64,000 nt of DNA from Planctomycetia bacterium (GCA_016191115.1 JACPPG010000065.1:17344-81343); one strand, 5' to 3'; shown: positions 46,501 through 54,910, numbered from the stretch's first letter. A program made the numbers and translations. The notes: generated by a model not told the origin, from the sequence alone.

Positions 46501-48180
46501 CCCGACGATGGCCATGAGCTGAGGGTCATCGGCGGTCATGGCGGCGCGGTAACGGGCTTGAAATTCCTCGCTTCAAGTGGCTTGCTTGCCTCGGCCGGTA
46601 CGGATGCCCGGATCCGCCTGTGGGACCCCGAGACGCAAAAGCCGCGTGACCAGACACTGGATGCAGGCACGCCGATCCACGAATTGGCGTGCTCGGCCGA
46701 CGGCAAAGTCCTGGCCGCAAGGCTCAAAGACGGCGCGCTCGCGATTTGGACGTCCCTCGACCCAGCTTCCGCGCCCCTGCGAATGCAACCCTTTTGGCCC
46801 GGCAATCACCGCGGAGCACTCGCCGTTTCGCCCGATGATCGGTTGGTCGGAGTAGGCGGGTCGGACAGCGTTTTTCGGGCCTTCGACATCGGCACGCAAG
46901 AGATGAGTTACGATCTTTCCGGGAGGCGCGTCGGGGGCATGTGCGCCGCCTACAGTCCCGATGGCCACACCCTGGCCACGGTTAGCCGGGAAGGGTGCTT
47001 GACCTTGTGGAACCTGGAGGAGTGGACGACCAGGACGCTCCCCAAGTCGCCGCACGGTCCGGTGCGATCGCTGGCATTTTCGCCGGACGGGACGACGTTG
47101 GCCGTGTCAAGCGACGAAGCCGCGCGCAGCGAACGCCCCATGAAGGACAATCTCCCCGCGGCGCCAAACATCAGGCAGTACCTGCCGCGACGCGCGCCGC
47201 TTGGCGCGATGGCTCAACATGTCGTCCACGTCGATCGCGTTCCCTGGGCGGTCGGGGGTCCGCCGTGCCGGTTGTGGAACGTCGCCACGCGACAAGAGCA
47301 GTTCTTGCCCGGCGACCGCGCGACATCGACTGCTATACCACTGTGGACCTGGTCGCGCGAGGGCACGATCGCCGGGGGCAGCCACGATGGCACCGTCTGG
47401 ATCTGGAACGCCGAGACGGCGGCGCCGGTCGCGCGCTTTGCCGTCAACCCCGCCAGTGCCGCCGCGCTCTCCTGGGGACCGCAGGCCGGCCGCCACCCGC
47501 CCGCCCGCGGCGCTCTGAAACCGTTCGACCCAGTCACCGCTCTTGTCTTTTCTCCAGGCGGCGCTCAATTGGCCGTGGCCACACGAAGCGGTATGGTCCA
47601 ACTGGCGCGAGGCACAACGTGGGACGAGCGCGTGACACTGTGCACCGACGCGGCGGATGTCGCCGCCTTGGCGTTCTCTCCTTCAGGATCGGTGCTCGTG
47701 GCCAACAAGCGGGGCCAGATCGTGGCCTGGGACCTGCGCCGAGAAGTTAGCCAGCCGCCACTAGTGCGCGTCGGCCACGAGGAGGATTCGGCGGTCGCTT
47801 CGTTCGCCTTCACGCCAGACGGCAAGACGCTGGCCGTCGGCCGCGCGGACGGCACCGTGCAGTTTTTTGCCGCCGATGCCTTGGATGCGGCGAGCGTCGC
47901 GCAAGCCGAGGCGGCGCCGCGGCTGGTGTTGCAAGGACATCTCGATCGGGTGACCTCGGTGTCCTTTTCGCCCGACAATCGCACGCTCGCCACCGCTTCG
48001 TGGGACACGACCGTCCGATTGTGGCACGTGGCCTCGGGGCAGGAGCTGGCCGTTTTCCGAGCCCATCATGGCAAGGTCGAGGCCGTGGCTTTCTCACCCG
48101 ACGGCACCGTGCTCGCCAGCGGCGGCCAACGGGACGACGACACCGGGGAGGTCTACCTGTGGCAGGGCTCTTCGCCGTGA
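43525..48180 (+). CDS. Membrane Ser/Thr protein kinase with WD40 repeats
   Basis: Protein of 1551 residues. An acidic N-terminal 140 residues are followed by a Hanks-type kinase (about 144-415): glycine loop GSGGHAV, ATP-binding K167 (DVALKV), catalytic loop HRDLKPSN with D262, TDFGLAK, and GTPAYMAPEQ. All key residues are intact. A transmembrane helix (VMVATVLAVMVGLPAALLW) follows at about residues 450-470. The long C-terminal part holds some fourteen WD40-type blades (LAFSADGNTLATSG, VSFSPDNRTLATASWDTTVRLW and so on), most likely forming two propellers. This layout is typical of planctomycete signalling kinases that may sense ligands through the propeller. The ATG at 43525 has GGAG 7 bases upstream. 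The open frame before it is not coding-like. Confidence 0.92.
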   Translation: MDVDRDSASPEPNGQPALPNADRGRAPHETSAAEREAAERLTTLLADYQACLVAGDISLDEDVGAAGDETIAERLDRAKACFRLLEEMRSAAIADSRETESGPESPIDPSVPRVTDGPNGACPPVAPEPPGAPRIGRFEIIRELGSGGHAVVMLAHDPVLDRDVALKVPLPEILLTADVRRRFATEGQAAARLKHRNLVPVFEVGEIGPICFIASAYCEGPTLAAWLAARAKPVPPRRAAEWISLIARAIHYAHEEGVLHRDLKPSNILLVRKTRDRSAGRSVNDTEFDFDPLVTDFGLAKLAENDAMSTRTGTVLGTPAYMAPEQASGKLIDVGPAADVYALGVILYEMLTGRPPFLADSDLETLRQVHQDEPPQVRKLQPSVPRDLEVICLTCLDKEPARRFTTAGALADDLDRFLASEPVRVRPPSLVRRGRLWVKRHPAQAVMVATVLAVMVGLPAALLWHSLRLEREHAYAVAAQAAAERSAIAARRNEARVRQHMYVSDIRVMQQLRHEGNFGALASLLDRYRAEPDRGLALRKMNVADAAAGAVASAAETPADAPAFEWRYLNRFRDACRLKIAAHAGQVDLLAFSADGNTLATSGIEDGRLRLWAVPSGRELGSFPVRAGKGRRSTEGRAALSADGRRAATLLDAHTVVVWDVSSEAEVARFGRETDMVAVAMSPDGARVAAGCERETVVWDCATGRQVSEHPAGSIVMFVPDGRQLIGVGPGAASFTVSVWDVPASAFKRGLALAGPVRHVACSPDGTMLAVLSDLPDYTDVRIYHPRSTAPVHYLAAESERFSRVAFSGDNRRLVATAADGSLKIWDAGTGKAEGAIRGFGTRLVHLAFSADDRWLATATPDGGVLVWDGRLLDACDELRPQNATVGPVTFSPDGRTLAAATPDRSVLVVDVATGRVDARLPRHVERIADLAFSSDAARLVTTDGLAIRCWRRDDGTPLWHVDSDRTKCVTWTSPSGPVASAGDDYLLHFHDPDDGHELRVIGGHGGAVTGLKFLASSGLLASAGTDARIRLWDPETQKPRDQTLDAGTPIHELACSADGKVLAARLKDGALAIWTSLDPASAPLRMQPFWPGNHRGALAVSPDDRLVGVGGSDSVFRAFDIGTQEMSYDLSGRRVGGMCAAYSPDGHTLATVSREGCLTLWNLEEWTTRTLPKSPHGPVRSLAFSPDGTTLAVSSDEAARSERPMKDNLPAAPNIRQYLPRRAPLGAMAQHVVHVDRVPWAVGGPPCRLWNVATRQEQFLPGDRATSTAIPLWTWSREGTIAGGSHDGTVWIWNAETAAPVARFAVNPASAAALSWGPQAGRHPPARGALKPFDPVTALVFSPGGAQLAVATRSGMVQLARGTTWDERVTLCTDAADVAALAFSPSGSVLVANKRGQIVAWDLRREVSQPPLVRVGHEEDSAVASFAFTPDGKTLAVGRADGTVQFFAADALDAASVAQAEAAPRLVLQGHLDRVTSVSFSPDNRTLATASWDTTVRLWHVASGQELAVFRAHHGKVEAVAFSPDGTVLASGGQRDDDTGEVYLWQGSSP

Positions 48181-48249
48181 ACCCCGCGAAGAGAGGTGGC
48201 TAATTCTGGCCGCTCGCATCGGGCCCGCGGAAGAGCCCCCAGAAAACCA

Positions 48250-48315
48250 GAAAACGGTTCCTGACACCTTTTGTTGCCTTTTCTTGCCCTTTTCTTCTCC
48301 GTGACACCTTTTCTT
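48250..48315. repeat. GTTCCTGACACCTTTT repeats, left of methyltransferase
   Basis: CGGTTCCTGACACCTTTT and then GTGACACCTTTTCTTC flank a T/C-rich stretch. Oppositely oriented copies (AAAAGGTGTCAG and GTGTCAGGAAC, then GTTCCTGACACTTTT) lie at 49223-49276 on the other side of the methyltransferase gene. The sequence resembles REP elements mobilised by RAYT transposases; no such transposase is in the window. Confidence 0.65.
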
Positions 48316-48422
48316 CCCCGGCCTATGCTTTCGAGGCGAGACAGCCATGAAAAGGGTGAAAGCTCTCCCATTCCGCCCCTTCGCGGCACCTCAGAAAGAC
48401 TCTCCACGGGGTCCAACCTGTT

Positions 48423-49142
48423 ATGAAAAGATGGAAGACCTACCTGCTGTTGTTCGCGCTGCATAGCGGCCTGGTTTTGGCGCTGCTCACGATGCGGCGG
48501 GGTTTCCGCAACGCCTTGAAAGAGCCAATCATGGCTGATCCTGGCGACTCGAAACGGTGGGAGTATCTTTGCGGCTCAAGCGAGTTGCCGCGCTATGCGG
48601 TGATCGTTGGATATGTCCGCCGGGCGCGGCCCCATGCAACCGTCCTGGACGTTGGTGCGGGCAATGGTGTGCTGGCCGAGGAATTGAGGCACGACGTTCG
48701 CTTGCTTCGGGGCATTGAGCGGGACGCGGCCAGTGTCCAAAAAGCGAATGAACGGAAGATCGACATTGCCGATTTCCTCGCAGCTGACGCCGAAATGTAC
48801 ACGACCAATGACAAGTTTGACGTGATCATATTCAACGAGACGCTGTACTATATGAACAACCCGATCCAGATTTTAGACCGCTATGCCGCTTTTCTGGAAC
48901 GGGACGGAATTCTCATCGTGTCGACCTACATCGCTCGCAAGTTATTGACGCTCCCGATTGAAATCGCCCGCCACTTCGACGTGGTTGAGCAAGCAACTGT
49001 CCTCAACGCGCGCGGCTTGGGCTGGATCATTCAGGTTGTGCGAAAGCGACCGGACGCCGTTGCTCCTGCTTCGACCGTCGACTACTCGACTATCCCCGAG
49101 CGCTCCCGGTTCGTCCGCGCCCGCCGCGATGGGCCTCCTTGA
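48423..49142 (+). CDS. Class I SAM-dependent methyltransferase
   Basis: Protein of 239 residues with a Rossmann methyltransferase core: motif I VLDVGAGNGVLAEEL, an acidic end of strand 2 (LRGIERD), then ADAEMYTTNDKFDVIIFNETLYYM as the post-I and motif II region. The substrate is unknown. The first 25 residues look like a membrane helix (YLLLFALHSGLVLALL), so it could be membrane-tethered, or translation could begin at the ATG at 48531 (MADPGDSKRWEYL). The gene is less GC-rich than its neighbours and is flanked by inverted REP-like repeats, which suggests it was acquired or moved as a unit. Confidence 0.8.
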   Translation: MKRWKTYLLLFALHSGLVLALLTMRRGFRNALKEPIMADPGDSKRWEYLCGSSELPRYAVIVGYVRRARPHATVLDVGAGNGVLAEELRHDVRLLRGIERDAASVQKANERKIDIADFLAADAEMYTTNDKFDVIIFNETLYYMNNPIQILDRYAAFLERDGILIVSTYIARKLLTLPIEIARHFDVVEQATVLNARGLGWIIQVVRKRPDAVAPASTVDYSTIPERSRFVRARRDGPP

Positions 49143-49222
49143 CCTGTTTGCCAGGTCCCGGCGGAAGCGGTGATGGGTGAGGCGCCATTCACTCCCGCCG
49201 CCGACCGGCCGGCGGCGGGAAG

Positions 49223-49276
49223 AAAAGGTGTCAGAAACTGTGTCAGGAACAGTGCCATTCGTTCCTGACACTTTTA
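49223..49276. repeat. GTTCCTGACACC repeats, right of methyltransferase
   Basis: AAAAGGTGTCAGAAACTGTG and GTGTCAGGAAC are followed after a short loop by GTTCCTGACACTTTT, giving a local hairpin. Together with 48250-48315 they bracket the methyltransferase gene. Confidence 0.65.
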
Positions 49277-49359
49277 CGGATGTACCGGAAACGGTGGCCG
49301 ATTGGGGATGCTCGGCTGCCATGCAAGAAGCGGGCGATAGCTCCGGCTAGTTGCTAAGG

Positions 49360-49455
49360 ATCGACCGAAAAATAACTTCCTGATTCTCTGACCCCTCACG
49401 CTGCCCTCTCCCGCAAGGGGCGAGGGTATTGAGGAGAAGTTATTTTTCGGTCGAT
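49360..49455. repeat. Perfect 19-base inverted repeat with nested hairpin
   Basis: ATCGACCGAAAAATAACTT (49360-49378) is exactly repeated in reverse complement at 49437-49455. The 58-base interior carries another stem, CCCTCTCCC with GGGGCGAGGG around GCAA. A GCTAGTTGCTAA motif occurs just outside each end (about 49347 and 49463). It looks like a small palindromic mobile element; no coding capacity. Confidence 0.8.
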
Positions 49456-49484
49456 TCTAATCGCTAGTTGCTAATCGCTTCCCC

Positions 49485-50423
49485 TCAGCACGCCTGGTGG
49501 CACTGGTCAAAATCGGGCGGTTCGACTTGGATTGTCACGTGATCGATGCCGAATCGCTCGCGCAGCAGGGCGGCGAGTTCCATGAGTAGCCCGGACGGGC
49601 CGCGGCCATCGTCGACGACCACGTGCCCGGAAAGGGATTCCATGCCGCTGGTAATGGTCCAGATGTGCAGGTCGTGAACGGCGCGAACGCCGTCGACCGC
49701 GGCGATTGCCTCGCGGACCTCGTCGAGATCGACGTGCCCAGGCGTTCCTTCCATGAGGATGGCAATGGCCTCTTTCAACAGGCCCCACGAAGAGTACACG
49801 ATCAAGATCGCGATCGCGGCGGAGGCGATCGGGTCGGCCCAGTACCAGCCGAAGGCCCAGATCGCGATTCCACCCAGGATGGCCGCTACGCTACCTAGCA
49901 GATCCGACAGTACGTGCAGCCACGCACCGCGGACGTTGATGCTCGACGACCGGCCGGGGTGCAGCAGCCACAGGCCCAGTGCGTTGACCACCAAACCTCC
50001 GACGGCCACGCCTAGCATCAGCGGTCCGGCAACTTCGGTCGGCTGGCGAAGCCGGCGATATGCCTCGACGATGATCACCAATGAGATCGCGCCCAGCGCG
50101 GCCCCGTTCACGAGCGCCGCCAGAATCTCGGCGCGATAGTATCCGTACGAACGCCGCGGCGTCGGCGGGCGGCGGGCAATCCACCCGGCAAACAGGCTCA
50201 GCCCGAGCGCTCCCGCGTCGGACAGCATGTGGCCGGCGTCGGCCAATAGCGCGAGCGAGCCGCTGGCCAGGCCGCCGACGACCTCGGCCACCATGTACAC
50301 GAGCACGAGCACGAGGGTTGCCATGAGCCGGCCATTGGCGATGTCCCGCCGCGCGTGGTGGTCGTGTCCGGCGTGCGACGCATGGCCGGCAACGCCGTGC
50401 GAATGATGATGTGCGGTCGTCAC
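49485..50423 (-). CDS. Cation diffusion facilitator, CzcD/ZitB type
   Basis: Metal/proton antiporter exporting zinc and similar divalent cations, about 312 residues from the GTG at 50423 (another GTG at 50489 would add 22). A His-rich N-terminus (HHHSH, HASHAGHDHHARRD) is typical of zinc-binding forms. Six transmembrane helices carry the metal-site motifs LADAGHMLSDAGALGLS and WLHVLSDLLGS. The C-terminal cytosolic domain (VDGVRAVHDLHIWTITSGMESLSGH) matches the dimerisation domain. No regulator gene is adjacent. Immediately upstream at 50480-50515 is a stem-loop that could influence its expression. Confidence 0.93.
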   Translation of the reverse strand: MTTAHHHSHGVAGHASHAGHDHHARRDIANGRLMATLVLVLVYMVAEVVGGLASGSLALLADAGHMLSDAGALGLSLFAGWIARRPPTPRRSYGYYRAEILAALVNGAALGAISLVIIVEAYRRLRQPTEVAGPLMLGVAVGGLVVNALGLWLLHPGRSSSINVRGAWLHVLSDLLGSVAAILGGIAIWAFGWYWADPIASAAIAILIVYSSWGLLKEAIAILMEGTPGHVDLDEVREAIAAVDGVRAVHDLHIWTITSGMESLSGHVVVDDGRGPSGLLMELAALLRERFGIDHVTIQVEPPDFDQCHQAC

Positions 50424-50479
50424 GCGACGGATTTTTCTAGAAGGTGTGAGAGATCCCTCTGCCAGGCTCTGGCGGAGCC

Positions 50480-50515
50480 AATGGCACACGCTCGCGAAAC
50501 AAGCGTGTGCCCATT
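50480..50515. repeat. Hairpin AATGGCACACGCT / AGCGTGTGCCCATT
   Basis: Arms at 50480-50492 and 50502-50515 pair over 13 bases with one bulged base and a 9-base loop. It sits at or just inside the possible longer start of the CDF gene. Likely an interspersed repeat of the GTGTGCCC kind. Confidence 0.65.
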
Positions 50516-50570
50516 AGATTCTAGGTCGCCGATCGTGGGAAGACTGCCCCTCTTCAGGCAGCGCGACAGC

Positions 50571-50626
50571 GGCCCGAAGCGCGAGCGAGGGGGACTCGCT
50601 TTGGTCCCTCGCTGGCGCGTCGGGCT
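50571..50626. repeat. Inverted repeat, AGCCCGAAGCGC family, copy 3
   Basis: GGCCCGAAGCGCGAGCGAGG at 50571-50590 and a right arm ending CTGGCGCGTCGGGCT at 50626 pair imperfectly. It is a diverged full copy of the element at 24346-24402. Confidence 0.7.
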
Positions 50627-50703
50627 GGTGTGCCGGAAGACGATCAAATCGTTCGCGGATCCCTCTCCTCTCGACGCGGCGGGCCATATGTTTTACAAGG
50701 TTC

Positions 50704-52209
50704 ATGTCGCGGCCTCCGACCGATGAAACGCGTACGACCATGCCTCAAACCCCGCCTTCCGCGCCGCTGCGCTGGTTCCCTGAGTTTCTCACGGAGAGCG
50801 GGCGGCGTTTGCGGCCACAGTCGCGACTGCTCGTGCTGTCGCTTGTGGTGGGATTATTTGCCGGCCTGGGCGCGATCCTCTTTTACTTGGCTGGCCAGAC
50901 GGTGTTCCATTTCACCCTGACGAGCGTGGCAGGCTACCATCCGCCCGCGGTCGGCGGGGAGCCGCCGCTCTTCGCCCCCGGCACGACGCCGCTTCGACCA
51001 TGGCTGCTCGTGGTTGTGCCGGCGATCGGTGGGCTCGTCTGCGGCTGGATCGTCTACACGTGGGCGCCCGAAGCAGAGGGGCACGGCACCGACGCGGTGA
51101 TCGAAGCCTACCATCAGCACGAAGGTAAGATCCGCCCGCGCGTGCCGCTGGTGAAGATGATCGCCAGCGCCATCACGCTCGGGACCGGCGGCTCCGGCGG
51201 GCGCGAAGGTCCCATCGCGCAGATCGGCGCCGGCTTCGGCTCATTCCTCGGCAGCATATTGCACTTGAGCGCCAGCGAACGCCGTACGTTATTGGCCGCC
51301 GGGATGGGGGCCGGGATCGGCGCGATCTTTCGAGCCCCGCTAGCGGGCGCGCTATTCGCCGCCGAGGTGCTCTACAGCTCGGCCGATTTCGAGTCCGAGG
51401 TGCTGATCCCCGCCGGCCTCTCGACCGTCACCGCCTATTGCACGTTCGGCCTGGCGCTTGGTTGGACGCCGCTTTTTGTCATCCCGCCCGAAGTTTTGGG
51501 GAACTTGCAGTTCAACAATCCGCTCGAGCTGGCCGCGTATCTACTCCTGGCGATCGCCATGGTGGTCCTGGCGATGCTGTACACGCGCACCTTCTATGGG
51601 CTGACGTACGCGCTCCATCGCCTGCCGGTTCCGGCCAAATTGCGGCCCATGATTGGTAGCACGCTGACGGGTGCGGTGGCCGTCGCGCTCTACTATGCGT
51701 TCGGGCGGGACGAGCGCGTCTTGGCCGTGCTGTCGTTCGGATACGGGATGCTGCAGCAAGTGCTGGTGATCCCGCCGGCCGAGGCCGCGAATCTGTCGCT
51801 GGCCTGGGTGCTGTTGGCCGTGGCGTTCGGCAAAATTCTCACCACCAGCCTGACGATCGGCAGCGGCGGATCGGCCGGCGTCTTCGGCGCGTCGATGGTG
51901 ATCGGCGGGTGCGCGGGCGCGGCAACCGGCATCATCCTCCACCACTTTGTGCCCCACCTGGTCCACCATCCCGCCAGCTTCGCGATCGTGGGCATGGCAG
52001 GCTTTTTCGCCGCCGCGGCCAAGACGCCCTTCTCAACCCTCGTGATCGTCAGCGAGATGACCGGCAACTATAACCTACTCTTGCCGTCGCTATGGGTATG
52101 CGCCGTCGCCTTCCTGCTCTCCGACAGGCAGTCGATCTACAGCGCGCAAGTCACGGACCGCGCGCGCTCGCCGGTGCACGGAGGGAAATCAGTGCTGAAT
52201 GCGGAATGA
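50704..52209 (+). CDS. ClC-type chloride channel/antiporter
   Basis: Membrane protein of 501 residues of the voltage-gated chloride channel family, which moves chloride or exchanges it for protons. The selectivity motif GTGGSGGREGPIAQIG includes the gating glutamate. GSGGSAGVFGASMVIGG is the second pore motif, and a long hydrophobic pattern gives the duplicated helical fold. No CBS domain follows. AAGG lies 6 bases before the ATG; the ATG at 50740 is an alternative. The final residues (LNAE) and stop are encoded in an ATGATGAATG-family repeat (52197-52221). Confidence 0.93.
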   Translation: MSRPPTDETRTTMPQTPPSAPLRWFPEFLTESGRRLRPQSRLLVLSLVVGLFAGLGAILFYLAGQTVFHFTLTSVAGYHPPAVGGEPPLFAPGTTPLRPWLLVVVPAIGGLVCGWIVYTWAPEAEGHGTDAVIEAYHQHEGKIRPRVPLVKMIASAITLGTGGSGGREGPIAQIGAGFGSFLGSILHLSASERRTLLAAGMGAGIGAIFRAPLAGALFAAEVLYSSADFESEVLIPAGLSTVTAYCTFGLALGWTPLFVIPPEVLGNLQFNNPLELAAYLLLAIAMVVLAMLYTRTFYGLTYALHRLPVPAKLRPMIGSTLTGAVAVALYYAFGRDERVLAVLSFGYGMLQQVLVIPPAEAANLSLAWVLLAVAFGKILTTSLTIGSGGSAGVFGASMVIGGCAGAATGIILHHFVPHLVHHPASFAIVGMAGFFAAAAKTPFSTLVIVSEMTGNYNLLLPSLWVCAVAFLLSDRQSIYSAQVTDRARSPVHGGKSVLNAE

Positions 52210-52324
52210 TGAATGATGAATGTGAAGAAGTGGGCAGACGTCAGCAGGTGGCTGCGTTCGATTGAGCGAGGCCCTCTTCTGTCATTCATCATTCATCATT
52301 CCGCATTATTCCGCATTCATCATT
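52197..52324. repeat. ATGATGAATG-family repeat pair between convergent genes
   Basis: The plus copy GAATGCGGAATGATGAATGA then TGAATG (from 52197) overlaps the ClC stop codon. The inverted copy, with two CCGCATT blocks, lies at 52283-52324, just short of the isomerase stop. The interval can fold into one long hairpin. Confidence 0.82.
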
Positions 52325-52333
52325 TGCGCTGTT

Positions 52334-53284
52334 TCAGACGTCGCAAAGTCGCACCGCGCGGCGGAGGCGCGCGATCTTGTCGCTGCCGGCCGGAATGAAC
52401 TCCTGGCCCACGTAGCCCTGGTAGCCCGTCTCGGCGATCGTCTGCATCACGGCCGGGTAGTTGATCTCCTGCGGCTCGTCCAGGTCGCCGCGGCCCGGCA
52501 CGCCCGCCGTGTGATAGTGAGCGATGTAGTCCTTATACTTGCGGATGCGGGCGATGAGGTCCCCCTGCATGATCTGCGTGTGATAGATGTCGAACAGGAT
52601 CTTCATCCGCGGCGAGCCCAGCCGGTCGCACACCTCGACGGCCCACTCCACTCGGTCGCAGTGGTAGCCGGGATGCCCCTTCATTTCGATGTCGACGCGG
52701 GTGTTCAAGGGCTCGAGGCAGATATTGACGCGCTTCTTCTCGGCCAAGGGAAGCACTTGCTTGAGCCCGGAGACCATGTTGGCGATACCCTCCGCGTCGC
52801 TCAGCCCCTCGCGCATGCCGGAGAACGTGATGACGTTGGGCCAGCGGGCGGCGGCCGTGGCGTCGATCGCTTGGGTCAGTTTCTCGATGCACTCCGCGTG
52901 GTGCTCCTTGTGGTTCAGGCCGCGGACGAAGGTGTGCGTGGGAGTGATGGCACAGACGAGGCCATGCTTCTTCAGAATCGGCCAGTGCTCAGGCCCGACC
53001 AGCTCGAGGCTCTTGAGCCCCATCGCGGCGGCCGCCTGCGCCAGCTCCTCGACTGGCATCGGCTCGAAGCACCAGTGGACGACCGACTGATTGATGCGGC
53101 CCTGTTTGACTTTCCAGTTCGGGTCGTCGGTCGTCGGCTCCCCGGCGATCGCATGCGGCGCGGCCATCGCTGCCGCGGCCACGCCGCCGGCGGCAGACAG
53201 CACCTTGCGCCGTGAAACGCGCCGCGCTGGATCTCGGCGCGGTTTTTTGGCACCACGAGTTCGCCGCGGGCGGGAAGAGGCCAT
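52334..53284 (-). CDS. TAT-exported sugar phosphate isomerase/epimerase family protein
   Basis: TIM-barrel protein of 316 residues resembling hydroxypyruvate isomerase and xylose-isomerase-like enzymes. A twin-arginine signal (RRVSRRKVLSAAGGVAAAAMAA) sends it to the periplasm. Likely metal and catalytic residues are E in NICLEPLN, H in FDIYHTQI, and E in YVGQEFIPAG. The VHWCFEPM start is common in planctomycete Hyi-like proteins. The ATG at 53284 is chosen because AAAGGAG precedes it. The longer frame to 53383 translates a dispersed repeat. Its reaction is inferred only at family level. Confidence 0.88.
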   Translation of the reverse strand: MASSRPRRTRGAKKPRRDPARRVSRRKVLSAAGGVAAAAMAAPHAIAGEPTTDDPNWKVKQGRINQSVVHWCFEPMPVEELAQAAAAMGLKSLELVGPEHWPILKKHGLVCAITPTHTFVRGLNHKEHHAECIEKLTQAIDATAAARWPNVITFSGMREGLSDAEGIANMVSGLKQVLPLAEKKRVNICLEPLNTRVDIEMKGHPGYHCDRVEWAVEVCDRLGSPRMKILFDIYHTQIMQGDLIARIRKYKDYIAHYHTAGVPGRGDLDEPQEINYPAVMQTIAETGYQGYVGQEFIPAGSDKIARLRRAVRLCDV

Positions 53285-53304
53285 CGAAGGGCTCCTTTCG
53301 GGGG

Positions 53305-53340
53305 AAATGATGAATGCGCGAATGATGAATGATGAATGTG
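53305..53340. repeat. ATGATGAATG-family repeat upstream of isomerase gene
   Basis: AAATGATGAATGCGCGAATG then ATGAATGATGAATGTG. It shares an extended tail, TGTGAAGAAGTKGGCAG, with the copy at 52197-52234, showing that these two copies are more alike than the core unit alone. Confidence 0.8.
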
Positions 53341-53462
53341 AAGAAGTTGGCAGTAGGCGGTAAACCATAGGCAGTTGTTTCAACGCAAGCGCCCAACACG
53401 ATCTACCTCCTCATCCCTCATCATCCGTCCTCTCCGTGCCTCCGTGTTCCCGTGGTGATACG

Positions 53463-54587
53463 TCAGAGTTCTTTGCGGTAGATGCGGTATCGCTTGTAGA
53501 CCTGGCCGCCGACGTCGCTGTCGAACTGGTTGATGTCGCGATTATCTTCCAGGTTCCAGCCCAATTCCAGGAAGGCCGTTCGCTTTCGCGGGTCGCGGAG
53601 CACGCGGTTGGTGTAGTCGAACGCCACGAGCGGCAAGCCCAGCTTGCGATACTGCTCCTTGAAGCCGAACACGGTGCCGCGAAAGGCCCGCTTGTCGTGA
53701 CGGTGCCGGAACACCTTCAAGAGGCCGATCGGCCCGATGCGGCCGTTCAAGAGCTTGAGCATGGGATTCACGTCAGGCAGGACGACCGCGACGCCGGCCG
53801 GCTCCTCGCCGCGATAGACGAAGAACACGAGGTCGGGGTCGGCAAACCGCATCAGGTTGCGGCCCATCTCGTCGATCTCCTCGTCGGTCATCGGCACGAA
53901 GCCCCAGTTGCGCTCCCAGGAGGCATGATAGATGTCCTTGATAATGGCCATTTCACCGTCGAATCGCTTGAAATCGGCGCAGCGGACCGAGATGCCGTGC
54001 TTCTTGGTAATGACCTTGGCCAGCCGTTCGGTGCGCTCCGTGGGAAACTGCTCCTCGCCGATAAAGAAGCTGATCAGGTCCTTTTCCTTCTGGAAGCCGG
54101 CCCCCGTCACCAGCCGCTCGTAGTGCGGCAGGTTGTAGGGCATCATCACGACGGGCGGATACTGAAATCCGTCGACCAAAAGACCGACGTCGTAGTTCGT
54201 CGATGGATTGAGCGGCCCGCGAAAGAACGTCATGCCGCGGTCTTTGACCCACGCGGCGGCCGCATCAAATAGCGCGGATGAGGCCGCGGCGTCGTCCACG
54301 CACTCGAAGAAGCCCCAGATGCCCATCCGCTCGTCGTGGAAGCGGTTGTAGTTGTGATCGACGATCGCGGCGATCCGTCCGATCGTGCGGCCGCCGCGTT
54401 GGGCAAGAAACAAGGCCCGTTTGGCAAACTTCCAGAACGGGTGGCGGCGCGTGTCTAGCAGGTGGCGCACATCGCTCTTCAGCGGCGGCACCCAATTCGG
54501 CTCCGACGCGTAGATCGACCAGGGCAAATCGACGAAGGCGCGTAGCTCGGCCCGCCGCTCTACGGGAACGATTTCGACAGCGCCCAT
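53463..54587 (-). CDS. GNAT-like acyltransferase family protein
   Basis: Cytosolic protein of 374 residues that looks like a two-domain acetyltransferase-like protein of the YghO type. Recognisable segments are LPWSIYASEPNWVPPLKSDVRHLLD near the start, FLAQRGGRTIGRIAAIVDH (first GNAT-like strands), the RGPLNPSTNYDVGLLVDGF stretch, and VYRGEEPAGVAVVLPDVN in the second half. No substrate is known. The ATG at 54587 gives MGAVEIVPVERRAE and has a GAGGGG stretch upstream; the extra 16 residues from 54635 do not look coding. It is divergent from the sulfate operon. Confidence 0.75.
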   Translation of the reverse strand: MGAVEIVPVERRAELRAFVDLPWSIYASEPNWVPPLKSDVRHLLDTRRHPFWKFAKRALFLAQRGGRTIGRIAAIVDHNYNRFHDERMGIWGFFECVDDAAASSALFDAAAAWVKDRGMTFFRGPLNPSTNYDVGLLVDGFQYPPVVMMPYNLPHYERLVTGAGFQKEKDLISFFIGEEQFPTERTERLAKVITKKHGISVRCADFKRFDGEMAIIKDIYHASWERNWGFVPMTDEEIDEMGRNLMRFADPDLVFFVYRGEEPAGVAVVLPDVNPMLKLLNGRIGPIGLLKVFRHRHDKRAFRGTVFGFKEQYRKLGLPLVAFDYTNRVLRDPRKRTAFLELGWNLEDNRDINQFDSDVGGQVYKRYRIYRKEL

Positions 54588-54762
54588 CAGACGTTGACCC
54601 CCCTCGCGCGTCAGCCGTTGCCGCCGGCTTCTCACATCCCGCGGTCCCGCTCGCCGTGGATGTTACCAGATCGGGGCTACAGGCCGGCCTGGATTCGGCC
54701 AATCGGCCACCCCTCTGTCAGCGTCCCGAACGGCCCAACCCGGAAAACCGGATGGCATAGGC

Positions 54763-54791
54763 TTGACAAACACGACTGAAATGACGATAGT
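54763..54791 (+). promoter_or_regulatory. Probable sigma-70-type promoter of the sulfate operon
   Basis: TTGACA at 54763-54768 is followed after exactly 17 bases by GATAGT (4 of 6 to TATAAT) at 54786-54791. It lies in a markedly AT-rich island (about 54765-54850) that is unlike the rest of the window. It sits about 120 bases before the substrate-binding protein gene. Confidence 0.6.
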
Positions 54792-54910
54792 TATCATCAT
54801 AATCATCTTAGTGATGTTAAAATGCACTCCACAACTCATTATTGAATAACAACTTACGACGTAGACCGCGTGTCGGACGCGGTATCTTGACGCAAAACAG
54901 GAGCATAGGC

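Larger units (their letters stand above)
49143..49484. other. Repeat-rich intergenic region
   Basis: The 342 bases between convergent genes hold REP-like copies (49223-49276) and the long inverted repeat at 49360-49455. No gene is supported. Confidence 0.6.
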
